A stretch of DNA of 64,000 nt from Acanthosepion pharaonis. Taxonomy: Eukaryota; Mollusca; Cephalopoda; Sepiida; Sepiidae. Of the stretch, positions 1-10,925 are shown piece after piece (within the stretch, counting starts at the first letter, position 1; each line of letters begins with the position of its first letter). The stretch is taken from positions 943,501 through 1,007,500 of the forward strand of contig CAHIKZ030005408.1 of assembly GCA_903632075.3 (NCBI GenBank), written 5' to 3'. Below the pieces are notes generated by a model. That model was not told the DNA's origin. It saw only the letters and a list, made by a program, of their open reading frames with translations, and made no database searches. Made by a program: the position numbers and the translations under genes.

Positions 1-429
1 TGTGTACTAACCTTGTTAAGTTTCTTTTTTTTCCTGTGATTTTTTTTTTCCTGTGACTTTTTGCCATCACTTTTTTCTATGAATTTTTTTATCTGTTACT
101 TTTTTTTAACCTGGATTTGTTCAACCGACTGCCAAGAAGGCAATTAGATACTCAGCTTACTATCGTTTGGGAAAAAACAAATTAAATAAGACACGAATAC
201 TAAGTAGGATGTAAATTATAAAAGTAACTCCGATAAACATGTTTATGTAGATACCTCCCCTTTTTCGCAGAAAAAAAAACAGCATATCATGATGAAAAAA
301 GGCCCCAAACTTAATAAAAACAAAATTTTATTGTCAAAATATTTATTTTATTACTGAGAGGAAAGACCAGTGTATTTTTTAATTATTTAAGTTTTTTAAT
401 CCTTTCTAGCACGTTTGAAATTTTGGTTA
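1..429. other. AT-rich sequence, nothing identified
   Basis: This stretch has T- and A-runs and no convincing coding frame, RNA gene or repeat partner elsewhere in the window. Confidence 0.5.
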
Positions 430-1860
430 AAAATCTTGTTTTTCTTTGCGTCAGCGGTCGACGTAATATTTACGTTTAGTGTTTTTAGCCCTTTTTTTCC
501 GGTGAAAAAAAAAACATTGATTTGGAATATCTTGCAAAAATCAAATAATTGTCGGATCTTAATGAAAATTTCAGAACTTATTCACAAATAATTAATTTAT
601 TTTTATTTAATGAAAATAATTAATTAATTTAATTAATTATTTTCATTAATTTATTTTTATTTTTTTTATTTTAATTAATTTATTTTTATTTTTTTTAGAA
701 AATCTTGGTAAAAATATTTATTTACATATGTTGCCTGAGACCTACTTAGTTTCATTAAATTTCGAGAAATTAAATTTTCATCAGAAAAAGTTTTTATTAG
801 TTAAAAGCAGGATTCCTTGGAGAATGTAAATCATCATTTTTACGACTACTCATTTCCCGAAAATCTGCTCCGAATCGTAAAAATAAAAAATGCAATAAAA
901 CTATGACATTATTTAATTATAAAATCTTTTAATTGCTTTTATAAATAAAATTTATTAAGAACACTATTGTCTTAAAATTTTTCTTTCCGATGAATAATGA
1001 ATTTTTACAAAAACTTTTTCAATTTTTTTTTAAATTTTAATTATAATAATTTATAATATATAAATCTTTTAAAATTCTACATTACTTTCACCTAATTAGG
1101 TTATATTGTTATTAAGTGAAAACTATATTTACTAATCAGAAATTAAAAAAGTTAATAAAATCATTTTACGCCAAGATTTTTAAAATATTTTTTTATGGAT
1201 ATGTAACGTGCCCATTTTTGAAAGTATGGTCGACCATACATGATATTATCAGAAAATAAGAGCGACGATTATAGTAAATTTAAAGTAAACGTTTTTAAAA
1301 TTAGATTATGGAGAATATTTTCCAACAATTAAGATTACTGGGTGCTTCAAAAATTATATAAAAAAAAGCGCTCACGTCATTTTCTTAAATTATGTTTTAC
1401 AGATAAAGTCTACGTAGAACAACAATCATTATGTCAAGACCTCTCAACGCCTCGTCATTTATATAAATCATGGCGATGTCGGTTAAAAATACAGCTACTG
1501 TTTTGTTTTAAAAATACATTTCTGTATTATTTTGAACTTAAGGTATTTTTTTTTTTCAAATTAAATTGATTATACTTTAAACCAGCTAATATTCCTCAAA
1601 TAATGTTACATTAAAGTATATTTTATTTTTGGAAGATTTTTGATACAGAGAATTACATTGCGATGAAAGACGACAAAAAAGGGCGCTCATCAGCTATTTT
1701 AGAATATTTTTTTTTAAGTCGATTCCAATCAATATAATTTCTGAAATACACCAGAATATTTTTCTTACTGGAAATAGTAAATTGTTTGAGAATAACGATA
1801 ATTTTTGCGAGACACAAGTCATAATATTTTACCCATATCTGGGGAGAAGATGGTTTCATA
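430..1860 (+). repeat. Unclassified AT-rich dispersed repeat, copy 1
   Basis: This segment lines up, diverged but in the same order and orientation, with 59590-60840. Shared anchors include AGAAAATCTTGGTAAA, CCTTGGAGAAT, TTTTAATTGCTTTTAT, CATACATGATATTAT (CATACACGATATTAT in the other copy) and AGTATATTTTATTTTTG. Copy 1 has an extra AT-rich block near 590-690. No long reading frame survives in either copy, so it is either non-coding or too decayed to read. I cannot assign it to a transposon class. Confidence 0.6.
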
Positions 1861-1976
1861 TCTGTTCCTAGAATAATTGCACGTAAGTGAATGTTACGAA
1901 CTCGACTGCAATTCGAAATCGGCTCTTCGATTTCTTATTCAAAGCTGCTATCCATTCCACCACCATCACATCTGCG
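1829..1976 (-). repeat. SINE A (tRNA-like part and tail only)
   Basis: Read on the minus strand, this has a box A-like GGTGGAATGGATAGC and a box B-like region, then CACTTACGTGCAA and a tail passing through CTCCCCAGATATGGGTAAA. The same order occurs at 22826-23200, 39418-39560, 51740-52345 and 56925-57282. The 5S-like head present in the full copies is missing here, so this copy is 5'-truncated. Confidence 0.65.
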
Positions 1977-2004
1977 TTTAAAGAGATATTTGATTAACAG
2001 CAAG

Positions 2005-2008
<4 letters not shown>

Positions 2009-2087
<79 letters not shown>
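2009..2087. repeat. (TA)n microsatellite
   Basis: Nearly pure TA dinucleotide tract, directly left of an inverted repeat pair at 2120-2406. Confidence 0.95.
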
Positions 2088-2088
<1 letters not shown>

Positions 2089-2119
2089 CGATTATAGGTG
2101 CAGTTTAATTTATAATTAC

Positions 2120-2403
2120 ATGAATCATTCATACAAAAAAAAAAACAAATATAGAGGTTAATGATTTAAATGGCGAGAATACATCTTCGCAAACAATATC
2201 AATAAGATACACCAACCCCGAACCTGTATATGAAAGATATGATCCCTGTTTATATATTTCTAGTTGCATAAGATCTTTTTAATTTTTACAAGCTTTCGTC
2301 TGTTCCTACAGACATCCTCAGGTATGGAAATAGATTTGTTCTTGTTTTTACTTCTCGGTAATAAGAGGACAACTATATTTGTTTTTTGTATGAATGATTC
2401 ATG

Positions 2404-2406
<3 letters not shown>
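2120..2406. mobile_element. Inverted-repeat unit with hammerhead-like motif (Penelope-like terminus)
   Basis: The ends are inverted copies: ATTACATGAATCATTCATAC at 2117-2136 and its complement at 2385-2404, with matching continuation past the A-run. Inside, at 2289-2322 on the minus strand, the core CTGAGGAT is followed by a 5-bp stem GTCTG/CAGAC and then GAAA, which is the hammerhead ribozyme order. Penelope-like retroelements are known to carry hammerhead motifs in their termini, so I infer a Penelope-derived unit. There is no reverse transcriptase here. A (TA)n tract flanks each side. Confidence 0.5.

Positions 2407-2447
<41 letters not shown>
2405..2447. repeat. (TA)n microsatellite
   Basis: Pure TA tract between two inverted-repeat units. 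Confidence 0.95.
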
Positions 2448-2451
<4 letters not shown>

Positions 2452-2786
2452 ATTTCTCCGATTTAATCGGTAGAGAAGACAATATTATGAATAAAAATGA
2501 CAATAGGAAAACTGGTAATTGCTGACGCGTTTCGTCCAATGTGGACTTTATCAAAGCAAAATACGAAAATGAAATTAAATGAACATTCTGACTAAGTTTT
2601 TGTTTTCCATGTCGACAAATATGAAAATTTCTCCGATTTAATCGGTAGAGAAGACAATATTATGAATAAAAATGACAATAGGAAAACTTAGTCAGAATGT
2701 TCATTTAATTTCATTTTCGTATTTTGCTTTGATAAAGTCCACATTGGACGAAACGCGTCAGCAATTACCAGTTTTCCTATTGTCAT

Positions 2787-2789
<3 letters not shown>
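2448..2789. mobile_element. Near-perfect foldback of a Penelope-like terminus
   Basis: The left arm at about 2495-2600 and right arm at 2683-2789 are reverse complements over roughly 105 bp with hardly a mismatch. The 82-bp loop contains a direct copy (2623-2688) of the sequence just left of the palindrome (2448-2512). Each arm carries a hammerhead-like element, on the minus strand at 2524-2557 and the plus strand at 2727-2759: TTTGATAAA, a GTCC/GGAC stem, then GAAAC. The core is degenerate (CTGATGA is expected). The duplicated and inverted blocks look like a template-switch product. Confidence 0.65.

Positions 2790-2790
<1 letters not shown>

Positions 2791-2840
<50 letters not shown>
2791..2840. 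repeat. (TA)n microsatellite
   Basis: TA tract closing the right side of the foldback unit. Confidence 0.95.
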
Positions 2841-2844
<4 letters not shown>

Positions 2845-3147
2845 ATTTTGATTTCAAATATGGTTTCTTCGCTACACAGGAATTACCATGTTTCAAAAAC
2901 CAAAAGCTTAAAACTTCAAATTTAATTATATAATTAAATTAAAAGCATTAATTCTGTTTCATATTCAAGCGAATTTTGGAATAACTTATTTTTAAATTTA
3001 GTGAGTTTTAAACGGTAATTTCTACGTAACGAAGAAACCAGTTACTTTATAATATTAATGCTCTGTAAATTTACATTGAGCACTGTTTTGTAAAAATAAA
3101 AATATCACTAAGAACACCGGATTATATATCATACTTTTCTTTTTTTT

Positions 3148-3149
<2 letters not shown>

Positions 3150-3207
<58 letters not shown>

Positions 3208-3275
3208 AGACATTTTTATGTTTTAAATTCTTTTTATAGATACAAATATTTAAATAAATGCTCTGCTTTATAATG
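3150..3275 (-). repeat. (TA)n tract plus SINE C tail fragment
   Basis: A TA tract at 3150-3203 is followed by GACATTTTTATG, TCTTTTTATAGATACAA and AAATGCTCTG. These match the SINE C copy starting at 35305, so the adjoining 70 bp are a tail fragment of that minus-strand SINE. Confidence 0.6.
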
Positions 3276-3486
3276 AGAGATAACGTAGAGAGCCATGAAC
3301 GCCTACGTTCTGATTGAACATGACATTGAAGCAAAGACAAAAGCATGATACTGGGGGACTGTGCCACTTGTGAAATTCTCCATTAATAATGCAAACATCA
3401 ATAAGATTATGTATTACTTTGCAACAAGAGGGCATAAATATGTCGATAACAATCCGTATCTTGTTATTTTTTGCTTGTAGAAATGA
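3276..3486. other. Unassigned sequence
   Basis: No repeat partner or coding homology was recognised; stop codons break every frame. Confidence 0.4.
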
Positions 3487-3675
3487 TTTCGCGTGGACGG
3501 CAAGCCACATTTAGCTGCGGTCAGTGGAAACAAAGAAGAGGCTGGCCTTAGGACAATGGACATTGATTTACAGATTTCTCTACAGAAAGAAAGGGAGTCA
3601 GCTAATAAATTTACGCTTATGTGTCAAACAGCGTATGAGATAACGGAGGACAATACATTCTGGTTGTTTTATTGA
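3487..3675 (+). pseudogene. Unidentified coding-like remnant
   Basis: An open stretch of about 60 codons reads naturally (HLAAVSGNKEEAGLRTMDID, then LQISLQKERESANKF) and is more protein-like than the AT-rich surroundings. It stops about 400 bp before a hAT transposase remnant on the same strand and could belong to that element, but I do not recognise the family. A chance frame cannot be excluded. Confidence 0.25.
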
Positions 3676-3879
3676 GGTATTGTTTTTATTTTAGCTTCAG
3701 ATGTTTACTTACAGTAATTAAATCAGTAGACAACTATTAGGTTAAGTCATAAATAATTTACTTTTTTTCTTTATCAACTTTATTCTTCAAAAAATAAAGT
3801 AAAATGACTATTCAGTTTTGTGTTCACCTTTATTTATTTTTGCTACTTGTCAGGCAGCTCTTTAGAGTAAAATTTCTAC

Positions 3880-4020
3880 AAGTTTTTTCTCATCAAAGTG
3901 TTTTGCAGCGAACAAAATAAGTAATAATCAGTTTGTGCAAGGCCAGATGAATACGGTTGATGGTCTAGAACCAATGGCGGCATCCTACCGATTCGCTTGA
4001 ACCGATTCTTAAAATTCTAA
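3880..4020 (+). repeat. Short dispersed repeat
   Basis: GTGTTTTGCAGCGAACAAAA followed by GTAATAATCAG recurs in altered form at 6068-6100 (CGTGTTTTGCAGCGATCGAA, then GTTAATAATCAG). This suggests that 3.9-6.3 kb is built from copies of one unclassified element. Confidence 0.4.
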
Positions 4021-4092
4021 AAGCTTAGCGTACCACTTGTCGGATTATCCGAACATAATCTTATATATTAATAGCCGATATATAATAGCCAA

Positions 4093-4300
4093 ATAGCTAA
4101 TACCATTGCTGCAAGTTCTGCGGAGGCTGAAAGAGGATTTTCTATGATTAACATAATTTATTCTGACAAATGAAATCGTTTTGAAGTTAAAAATGTGGCA
4201 AATCTTCTAGTCAGGAATTTGATAAGTATTCCATTGGATCTTTGGGACAACAGCAATTCAGTCTGAATGTGGCTAAGAAACCATAACATGAAATATGATG
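4093..4300 (+). pseudogene. hAT transposase C-terminal dimerisation domain, decayed
   Basis: The frame reads NTIAASSAEAERGFSMINII, then an in-frame TGA, then NRFEVKNVANLLVRNL and a second TGA. The SAEAERGFSxxN block followed by a basic N-R and a hydrophobic helix is the hallmark of the hAT-family C-terminal dimerisation region, as in transposases and their domesticated relatives. Only about 65 codons remain. There is no zinc finger or catalytic RNase H-like core nearby, so this is a fossil. The subfamily is uncertain. Confidence 0.75.
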
Positions 4301-4894
4301 AGAACAGAATTTCAATCTGGAAATATCGTAATAAATAAATGGTTTCTATTAGATTATCAAAATGGTTTACTTCTTTTTGATATCATATAAAGTGATTTGG
4401 TTCCATTCTCAGATTGTAAAGAAAATAAGCAGAATAGGTTCGTAAAGATTACCTTTATAGAACCAATTCCTGGAAATTTGGTATGCCATTATTGGCTAGA
4501 ACCATGGCGTTCTTTAATTCAGGCCAACTCATGGTGCAACTGAATGTCATAACTGGAGGCCTTTTTCACATCTCGTCGTTCCAAACGAAGCAATGATTTT
4601 TAGTTTCGGTTTGGATTTACGGAAATTCTCTGCCGAAGTCGCCTTAAGAAACCCAAAGCAAATTTAGATTAAATTCATCATTAATTTGGCTCGAAACGCT
4701 TCTCCTTTTCAACATGGCATATTTATCCTTTTCTAAGGACTTATTATAATTATTATACAATTTGGCAGAGCTTCGAATCCATCGTCCCCACTCCGTAAGG
4801 AATGGTTTTTGCATTTAAATCTGTAAATAATTATCCACCTTGAAGCTGCGTTAATTAAACTAAAACGAGATCAGAAGTATGAATTCTGGAATGT
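4301..4894. other. Unassigned sequence
   Basis: Contains AGAACCAATTCC and TAGAACCATGGCG, loosely similar to 3965-4010, but no coding or RNA feature was recognised. Confidence 0.35.
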
Positions 4895-5140
4895 GTTGCG
4901 GGAATTTGTCCCGCTAACAATATCGGCGGACTCACGTGGCTCCGGACAAAAACAAGACACAAAACCGTGGAATTTAAACAAAACAAAAATCAATAAATAT
5001 AAATATAAAATATAACTACAAAATATATAAAACAGACGTGTTACAAAAAAAGGAAAACGAGAAATGAATTTAAAGTTGTAAAGAATTCAGAGCAATGTTC
5101 TGTATGTATGTCCGAGATACTTAAATGCCGACAAAACGAG
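4895..5140 (+). repeat. Dispersed repeat R1, copy 1
   Basis: From ACCGTGGAATTTAAACAAA through GACGTGTTACAAAAAAAGGA to GTCCGAGATACTTA this matches 6697-6860 in the same orientation. Copy 2 interrupts a LINE, so R1 is mobile or has been mobilised. Copy 1 has an extra GC-richer start (GTTGCGGGAATTTGTCCCGC). No terminal repeats were identified, so the class is open. Confidence 0.6.
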
Positions 5141-5849
5141 AAGAGAACGTCTTGTCACTTGCCAAAATCAAAAAGGTTAGAGGATTTCAAATCTCGCAGC
5201 GTCTGTGTCATAAGGCAGTAATTCAATATCTTGCCGCCTGGGATTATTGTCAGGGTGGGGGGGTTGTTATGATAGTCTAACAAACGAAAATATAACACGA
5301 TATAAAATCAAAATGCAAGTAACTTATTTTATTGTATAGAAATTAAGTAACTATTGTTATATTTGACCTATTTTGTTATAAATATACTTTTTGTGATGAG
5401 AAAAGTACCGAGAAAGCAATTGACTCTTAAATAGGCGTATTTTAGCAGCAAGATCAGGATTAACAGTTCGCACACTTCATTTAATATATCTAAAAATATC
5501 TAATTAGATTTATTGAATTTAATTATATGAAATTAACGTTACGTAAAAACATTCTTAATAAATCTTAAATTACTGTTTATTAGTGAATTTCGCACCAAAA
5601 AAATAATATTTTTGCGATAAACATAAAATAATATAACGAGCCGAACTGAAATAAAATAAATAATTCTTATATATTCACTTCAATTAAATAAGACAGAGTT
5701 ATTCCAAGTCTAAAAATTAAACAATTTTTAGACGACTGCAGCAGCGAACTACCGCCAACCCAAATCGAAACTAAAAACAATTCTGATGTCTAAGTTACAT
5801 CATGAGTTGGCTTGAAGTAATGAACGACACAGATAGAAAAACCTAATTC
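5141..5849. other. AT-rich unassigned sequence
   Basis: No gene or recognisable element was seen. A G-run sits near 5257-5264 and long AT-rich segments at 5280-5700. Confidence 0.4.
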
Positions 5850-5880
5850 ACAAATTCTTTCCTCTTTTATTCCTGCTGTA

Positions 5881-6262
5881 TGTGGCTTTGCGTTACCACA
5901 GAACAACGGTTATGCTTTAATCCACGTTGTACGCTGCCAGTATCTAAGCTATGTTCATGCAGTTTAACTTTATTGTTAACTGCTACGTATAATTAATTAT
6001 GAACGCCTAACAGGTATCTAATCCTACTGAACTTCTAAGAGGGGGAGGGTAACAATCATTGCCCCATGAACGTGTTTTGCAGCGATCGAAATGTTAATAA
6101 TCAGGTCAACTCAGTATGGCGAGTGAGGTAGAACAGACCAACCGAATTCCAAACTATTGTACTGTGTTATTCGTGACGCGCGTAGCCTTGCGTTGTCATA
6201 GAGGAGAACAACAGTTATCATTTAATCCATTGTGTACGCTGCCACAAACTAAGGTATGTTAG
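5881..6262 (+). repeat. Pair of ~85-bp direct repeats
   Basis: Segment 5881-5965 (CTTTGCGTTACCACAGAACA, then ATCCACGTTGTACGCTGCCA) recurs at 6181-6262 with about 80 percent identity and the same order. The spacing is roughly 300 bp. This may be a duplicated unit or the ends of a small element. Confidence 0.5.
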
Positions 6263-6347
6263 TATAACCGAAATTTACTAGTATGTACAGTTAGTGATAA
6301 CGATGATACATTGGTTCTTCAAAATAGAAATTCCTTTATTCTTCTTT

Positions 6348-7200
6348 TTAATCATTTCAACCCAAGCAAGGAAATAAAGCCACTAAGACGCAAGCGGTAA
6401 CTGATTGTGAGAGAATATGCGAACAAAAACAAAACACCATTAAGGAGAGAGAATAATAAAAGAACAAGAATTAAAAAAGACAAATGATAACGATTGATGT
6501 TACATTTAAATTTTTGAAGATCAAACTTGACTGGGAAGAGAGTTCCACAAGCGAGAAGTGCGAGTGAATAAACTGTTAGCATAGAACTTACGGTAACATC
6601 GAGCCTTTTCAACTGTAAAATGATGAGAACTTACCGCCCATCTAGTACTGCGCTTAAATTTATAAAGTCTAGCTACCATAGCGGAAATTTCACCAGAACC
6701 GTGGAATTTAAACAAAAAAAAAATATTTAATAAATATAAAATTTAATTAAAAAATATATAAAACGGACGTGTTACAAAAAAAGGAAAGCGAGAAATGAAG
6801 TTAAAGTTGGAAAGAGTACAGAACAAAGTTCTGTATGTGTGTCTGAGATACTTACATACCGACAGTGTTTATAGAACAGGCACAGGGAAGATATCTTACA
6901 GCGGCGGGAAAGTGACTGAAACCGAGATGTCAGGTCAGGACCAATAACATTGGATATTCTTCTTTGGATTTTATCAAGAATCTCTATGTAGTCGAAGCGC
7001 CGGCCATGTGTAGCAGCAATATTTAAAGCAAGGACGAATGGTTGACTGATAAATATCTAAGATAGGTTCTAGCAAGAAAATTTTTTTAGCACAACACGGT
7101 GAAACAACATTCCTAGCAGCAGATTTAATAATTGATTCAATATAATCTTTCCATTTCATGTCAGCAGAAAACGTTAATCCGGGAAGGCGCAATGGGTCAC
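6348..7200 (-). pseudogene. LINE A (jockey/CR1-like), 3' portion of reverse transcriptase ORF
   Basis: On the minus strand, 7192-6974 reads GLTFSADMKWKDYIESIIKS and then IYQSTIRPCFKYCCYTW, the thumb region that follows the reverse transcriptase palm in jockey/CR1-group LINEs. After an insertion it resumes with FTVEKARCYRKFYANSLFTR, then TSRLWNSLPSQV, and after a frameshift KFKCNINRYHLSF, the usual C-terminal end. The 3' UTR ends at GGGTTGAAATGATT followed by A-richness near 6348. It is 5'-truncated, frameshifted and split by repeat R1, so it is dead. Confidence 0.85.
6697..6860 (+). mobile_element. Dispersed repeat R1, copy 2, inserted in LINE A
   Basis: It matches 4960-5140 and interrupts the LINE reading between the RLYKF and RISPL-like regions. 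The LINE sequence continues on both sides. Confidence 0.6.
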
Positions 7201-7396
7201 TCTCCTTTAGTTTGTCCCTACGTAATAGTTACTTAATCTTATGTGACTTCAATAAGGGGTCAATATAAAAATGACCCGTGTTAATATTTAAGAGTGCAAA
7301 ATTAACACAAGATTAAGAGACACAATAAAGCAATGACTAATATTGTCTTGCTGCCTTAGAGTTTCAACTTTAAAGCCGTTATCGGCAAATCTTTAA

Positions 7397-8965
7397 CTGT
7401 ACCATTTTAAATTTAATTTGGGACTAACCAAAGTCATTTTGGGACTAAGCAAGTTCATAATGAAATAGCCAAGTTCAAAATGGAATAGTCAAATTCAAAA
7501 TGAGACGTAGCAAATTTCAAATAGGATAGTCAAATTCAAAATGGGACGTAGCAATTTCCAAATGGAATAGTCAAATTCAAAATGGGACGTAGCAAATTTC
7601 AAATAGGATAGTCAAGTTCAAAATGGGACGTAGCAAATTCCAAATGGGATAGTTAAATTCAAAATGGGACTAAGCAAATTCAAAATTGAATAAGCAAATT
7701 TGATTTGTGACTTAGCAAATTCAAAATTGATTAGGCAAATTCAATGTGGGACTGAGCAATTATTTTACTAAAATAAGACTTTAAAATTAGATATTTTCAT
7801 TATAAAATAATAAAGTTCAACTAAACTTTAATATTGAAATATTTTATCTCCTAGGAGCAATCAATAAATCAAGAAAATTCATGAAAGGTGTATGTTTTTT
7901 GAATGCAACTTTCAGCGCTTAAAATCTCTATATATACCTATCTATTTTCAAACTCTATCGTGATATATGCATTCAGTATTTCATTGCTGCTTTTTCTCCG
8001 AGATTGGGCCTGTTGTCTCCCAAATCATTTCATTTTGAATAACGCTTTCTTATTTTCTCTTTTTTAAACACTATCCATTCTTTCATTCTTCACTTCCCCA
8101 CTCATTGTCTTACCAATGAAAGTGCCATAAACTCTAACTTTGACACAAATTTATCCGTTCAAGAATAGCTTCTTGTAAGGAATTGATAGTAAAATCTACG
8201 CAATGCTGCGCTCCGATTTTTAATTACCTGATTAACCGCACATTTGATTTTTTAATCTACGATATTTGTTTATTGAAACGCACAGATGAGTTCGAAACAT
8301 TTTTCCATAATGAAACTGCTTAGTGCCAATTCAAACTTGCTTATTTCATTAAGTATTTGCTTCATTCTCAATCAAACTTGATTATTTCATTATGAATTTG
8401 CTACGTCCCATTCTCAACTTGGCTATTTCATTATGAATTTGCTACGTCCCATTCTCAACTTGGCTATTTTCTTGTGAATTTGCTACGTCCCATTATGAAC
8501 TTGGCTATTTCATTATGAATTTGCTATGTCCCATTCTTAACTTGGCTATTTAATTATGAATTTGCTACGTCCCATTCTCAGCTTGGCTATTTCATTATGA
8601 ATTTGCTATGTCCCATTCTTAACTTGGCTATTTAATTATGAATTTGCTACGTCCCATTCTCAGCTTGGCTATTTCATTATGAATTTGCTACGTCCCATTC
8701 TCAACTTGGCTATTTCATTGTGAAATTGCTACGTCCCATTATGAACTTGGCTATTTCATTATGAATTTGCTACGTCCCATTCTCAGCTTGGCTATTTTCT
8801 TGTGAATTTGCTACGTCCCATTATGAACTTGGCTATTTCATTATGAATTTGCTATGTCCCATTCTCAGCTTGGCTATTTCATTATGAATTTGCTACGTCC
8901 CATTCTCAACTTGACTATTTCATTATAACCTTGCTTAGTCCCAAATTGAACTTGAAATGGTATAG
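7397..8965. mobile_element. Foldback (FB-like) element with internally repeated arms
   Basis: The outer ends match inverted: CTGTACCATTTTAAATTTAA at 7397 and CTATACCATTTCAAGTTCAA read on the minus strand from 8965. The left arm (to about 7760) is built of ~40-bp units alternating GGGACGTAGCAAATT and ATAGTCAAATTCAAAATG. The right arm (about 8320-8965) holds some 14 inverted equivalents (AATTTGCTACGTCCCATTCT, CAACTTGGCTATTTCATTAT). A ~550-bp unique centre shows no transposase frame. Long inverted arms made of tandem subrepeats are the mark of foldback elements. No clear target-site duplication was found. Confidence 0.75.
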
Positions 8966-9185
8966 ATTGTTTTTTGTCTTGTTCTTATACTCCTTCGTCA
9001 GTTTTTGATTTAAAATATTCGAACAATATGGAATATGGAACGAAATGGAAATAGATGTAAGCAGCAAATATATTTTGCATTGATGTTATTTCATACGTTT
9101 GTTTTTATTTTTTCTTATTTTTTAACTCTTTCAAAAAAATTCTGATGGTTACGACAATGGAAAGTCGATTATATTCACCATTTCC
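8966..9185. other. Unassigned sequence
   Basis: AT-rich, without a recognised feature. Confidence 0.4.
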
Positions 9186-9520
9186 GAAAAGAAAGAAAAA
9201 ACGCTAAAAGAAAGAAAGAAAGAAAGAACGGTAAAGCAAATAAGTAAATAAGTTCATAACAATAAGCGAAAGAAAGAAAGAAAGAAAGAAAGGTAAAGCA
9301 AAGAAATAAATAAAGGTAAAAGAAAGAAAGAAATAAAGAAAGAAAGAAAGAAAGAAAGAAATGTAAAGCAAAGAAAGAAAGAAAGAAAGGAAGAACGGTA
9401 AAGCAAATAAGTAAATACCGGTAAACGAAAGAAAGAACGGTAGAGCAAATAAGTACATAACGGTAAAAAAAAGAAAGTGAGAGAGAAAGAAAGGTAAAGC
9501 AAAGAAATAAATAAAGGTAA

Positions 9521-9578
<58 letters not shown>

Positions 9579-9602
9579 AAACAAATAAGTAAATCACGGT
9601 AA

Positions 9603-9633
<31 letters not shown>

Positions 9634-9661
9634 TGAGAGAGAAAGAAAGTACAGTAAAGCA

Positions 9662-9709
<48 letters not shown>

Positions 9710-9870
9710 GAAAGAAAGAAAGAACAGAAAGACGTAAAAGAAAGACGCAAAAGAAAAACCGGTATAGTAAATAAATGGATAAAGATAAACCGAAGGAAAA
9801 AATGGCAAAAAGAATAACCGAAAAAAGAAAGAAAAAAAAATATAGAAAATGAAAGAAAGGAAGAAGGGAA
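9186..9870. repeat. Compound (GAAA)n array with recurrent interruptions
   Basis: Runs of GAAA alternate with a recurring interruption such as GGTAAAGCAAATAAGTAAAT or GGTAAAGCAAAGAAATAAAT. On the opposite strand the array gives long Phe/Leu/Ser reading frames with no biological meaning. The same interruption occurs in the array at 13228-13640. Confidence 0.9.
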
Positions 9871-10308
9871 AAAACAAAGGAATTGTTTTTAATCTCGAGC
9901 TTTGAGAAGCTCTTCGTTGTTTTCTTTTCCCCTTTGTTGCAAATTCAGTCTAAAACATTTTTTCACATTGTTACACACCTATTTTCATTTTCCGACTGAC
10001 AAAATTAGTAATCTATTTGCCAAGCAGAGTCTCTATTTTCACTTGTCCCGTTCTAAATTTCGTGCATTCATCAAAGAAGGCTTCCATATTTAACAGGAAG
10101 TTGTCCGTGGAATGACGTCAGATTAGAACTAATCTTCGCGCCACCAGCCTAAGGGATGGTCAGTGTTGAGTATGTCCGTTTAGTTGCATTCAGGAAGTAC
10201 GTGAACATATCATTGAATAAAGCGTTTAAGAAAACAAGAACTCGGATCTGTTTGGACGCGAACAGGGTTCGATGCTCTTCGCAATTCCAGAACCAGTAAC
10301 AGTAAATA
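9871..10308. other. Unassigned sequence
   Basis: No gene recognised. A TGACGTCA palindrome at about 10113 matches a CRE half-site pair but has no gene context. Confidence 0.35.
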
Positions 10309-10462
10309 CAGTGTAACCCGGATATAAGAGAGTTGTCGGGACCGGAGACTAAGTCTCTTATATCCGGGTTTGGTCTATTTTATATACATTAACACAAGGC
10401 TCTAATTTGGGACCAGAGAAAATCTCTCTTATATCCGGGTCTCTTATATCCGGGTTACACTG
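10309..10462. mobile_element. MITE with pogo/Tigger-like ends, copy 1
   Basis: The terminal inverted repeats read CAGTGTAACCCGGATATAAG inward from 10309 and as the complement from 10462. They are flanked by TA on each side (10307-10308 and 10463-10464). A second inverted stem, TATAAGAGAG against CTCTTATA, recurs internally. CAGT ends with TA duplication are typical of Tc1/mariner-superfamily pogo/Tigger elements. At 154 bp it cannot encode a transposase. Copy 2 is at 27651-27813. Confidence 0.85.
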
Positions 10463-10693
10463 TACCTCGCCATTCCTGACAAATGAAAGTTTGCAAATAT
10501 GAAACTACGCACGCGTGAAGGATACTTTGGCACAGCAATAGACTGGAACAAGAAATAAAATCTTTATAACCATGATGGTATCAAAAAGAATAATAGAGAC
10601 GCGAAAACATCTCTACCTCTGTTTCATAGACGTCGTAAAAGCATTTGATAAAGTACAGTACAAAAATCTATTTGAACTGCTAGAAAAAAAATT

Positions 10694-10925
10694 ACTGTAT
10701 ATATTCGCATATGCGACTTTTGAAGTGCTAATTTTGAAGCTAATTTTAAGGGGGTCGCATCATACACGAGATATAGCTACTAATTAGTACTACGAATTAG
10801 TACTACTAATTAGTACTATGTACCACTGGTTTTGGCTAGGCCGTTGACCAAATTATAAATCCTTTTCCTGTAGTCAAATTAGCTTCAAAATTAAGTCTTC
10901 AAACGTATGCGTGAATATATACAGT
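10694..10925. mobile_element. Palindromic MITE inside the RTE-like element
   Basis: The outer ACTGTATATATTCGCATATG pairs with an inverted counterpart ending at 10925. Deeper in, AATTTTGAAGCTAATTTTAA pairs with TTAGCTTCAAAATTAAG, giving arms of about 45 bp. The RTE reading continues either side, so this is an insertion. There is no coding capacity. Confidence 0.7.

Noticed and set aside
4895..6860. R1 repeats as the two LTRs of a retrovirus-like element
   Set aside because: The second copy is inserted in a LINE, the interior has no gag-pol signal, and the ends lack TG...CA.
9175..9877. Open frames of 126-207 codons rich in Phe, Leu and Ser
   Set aside because: They are translations of the (GAAA)n array in several overlapping frames and encode nothing recognisable.
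10113..10120. CRE-type TGACGTCA as a regulatory site
   Set aside because: An 8-bp palindrome is expected by chance in 64 kb and there is no gene beside it.
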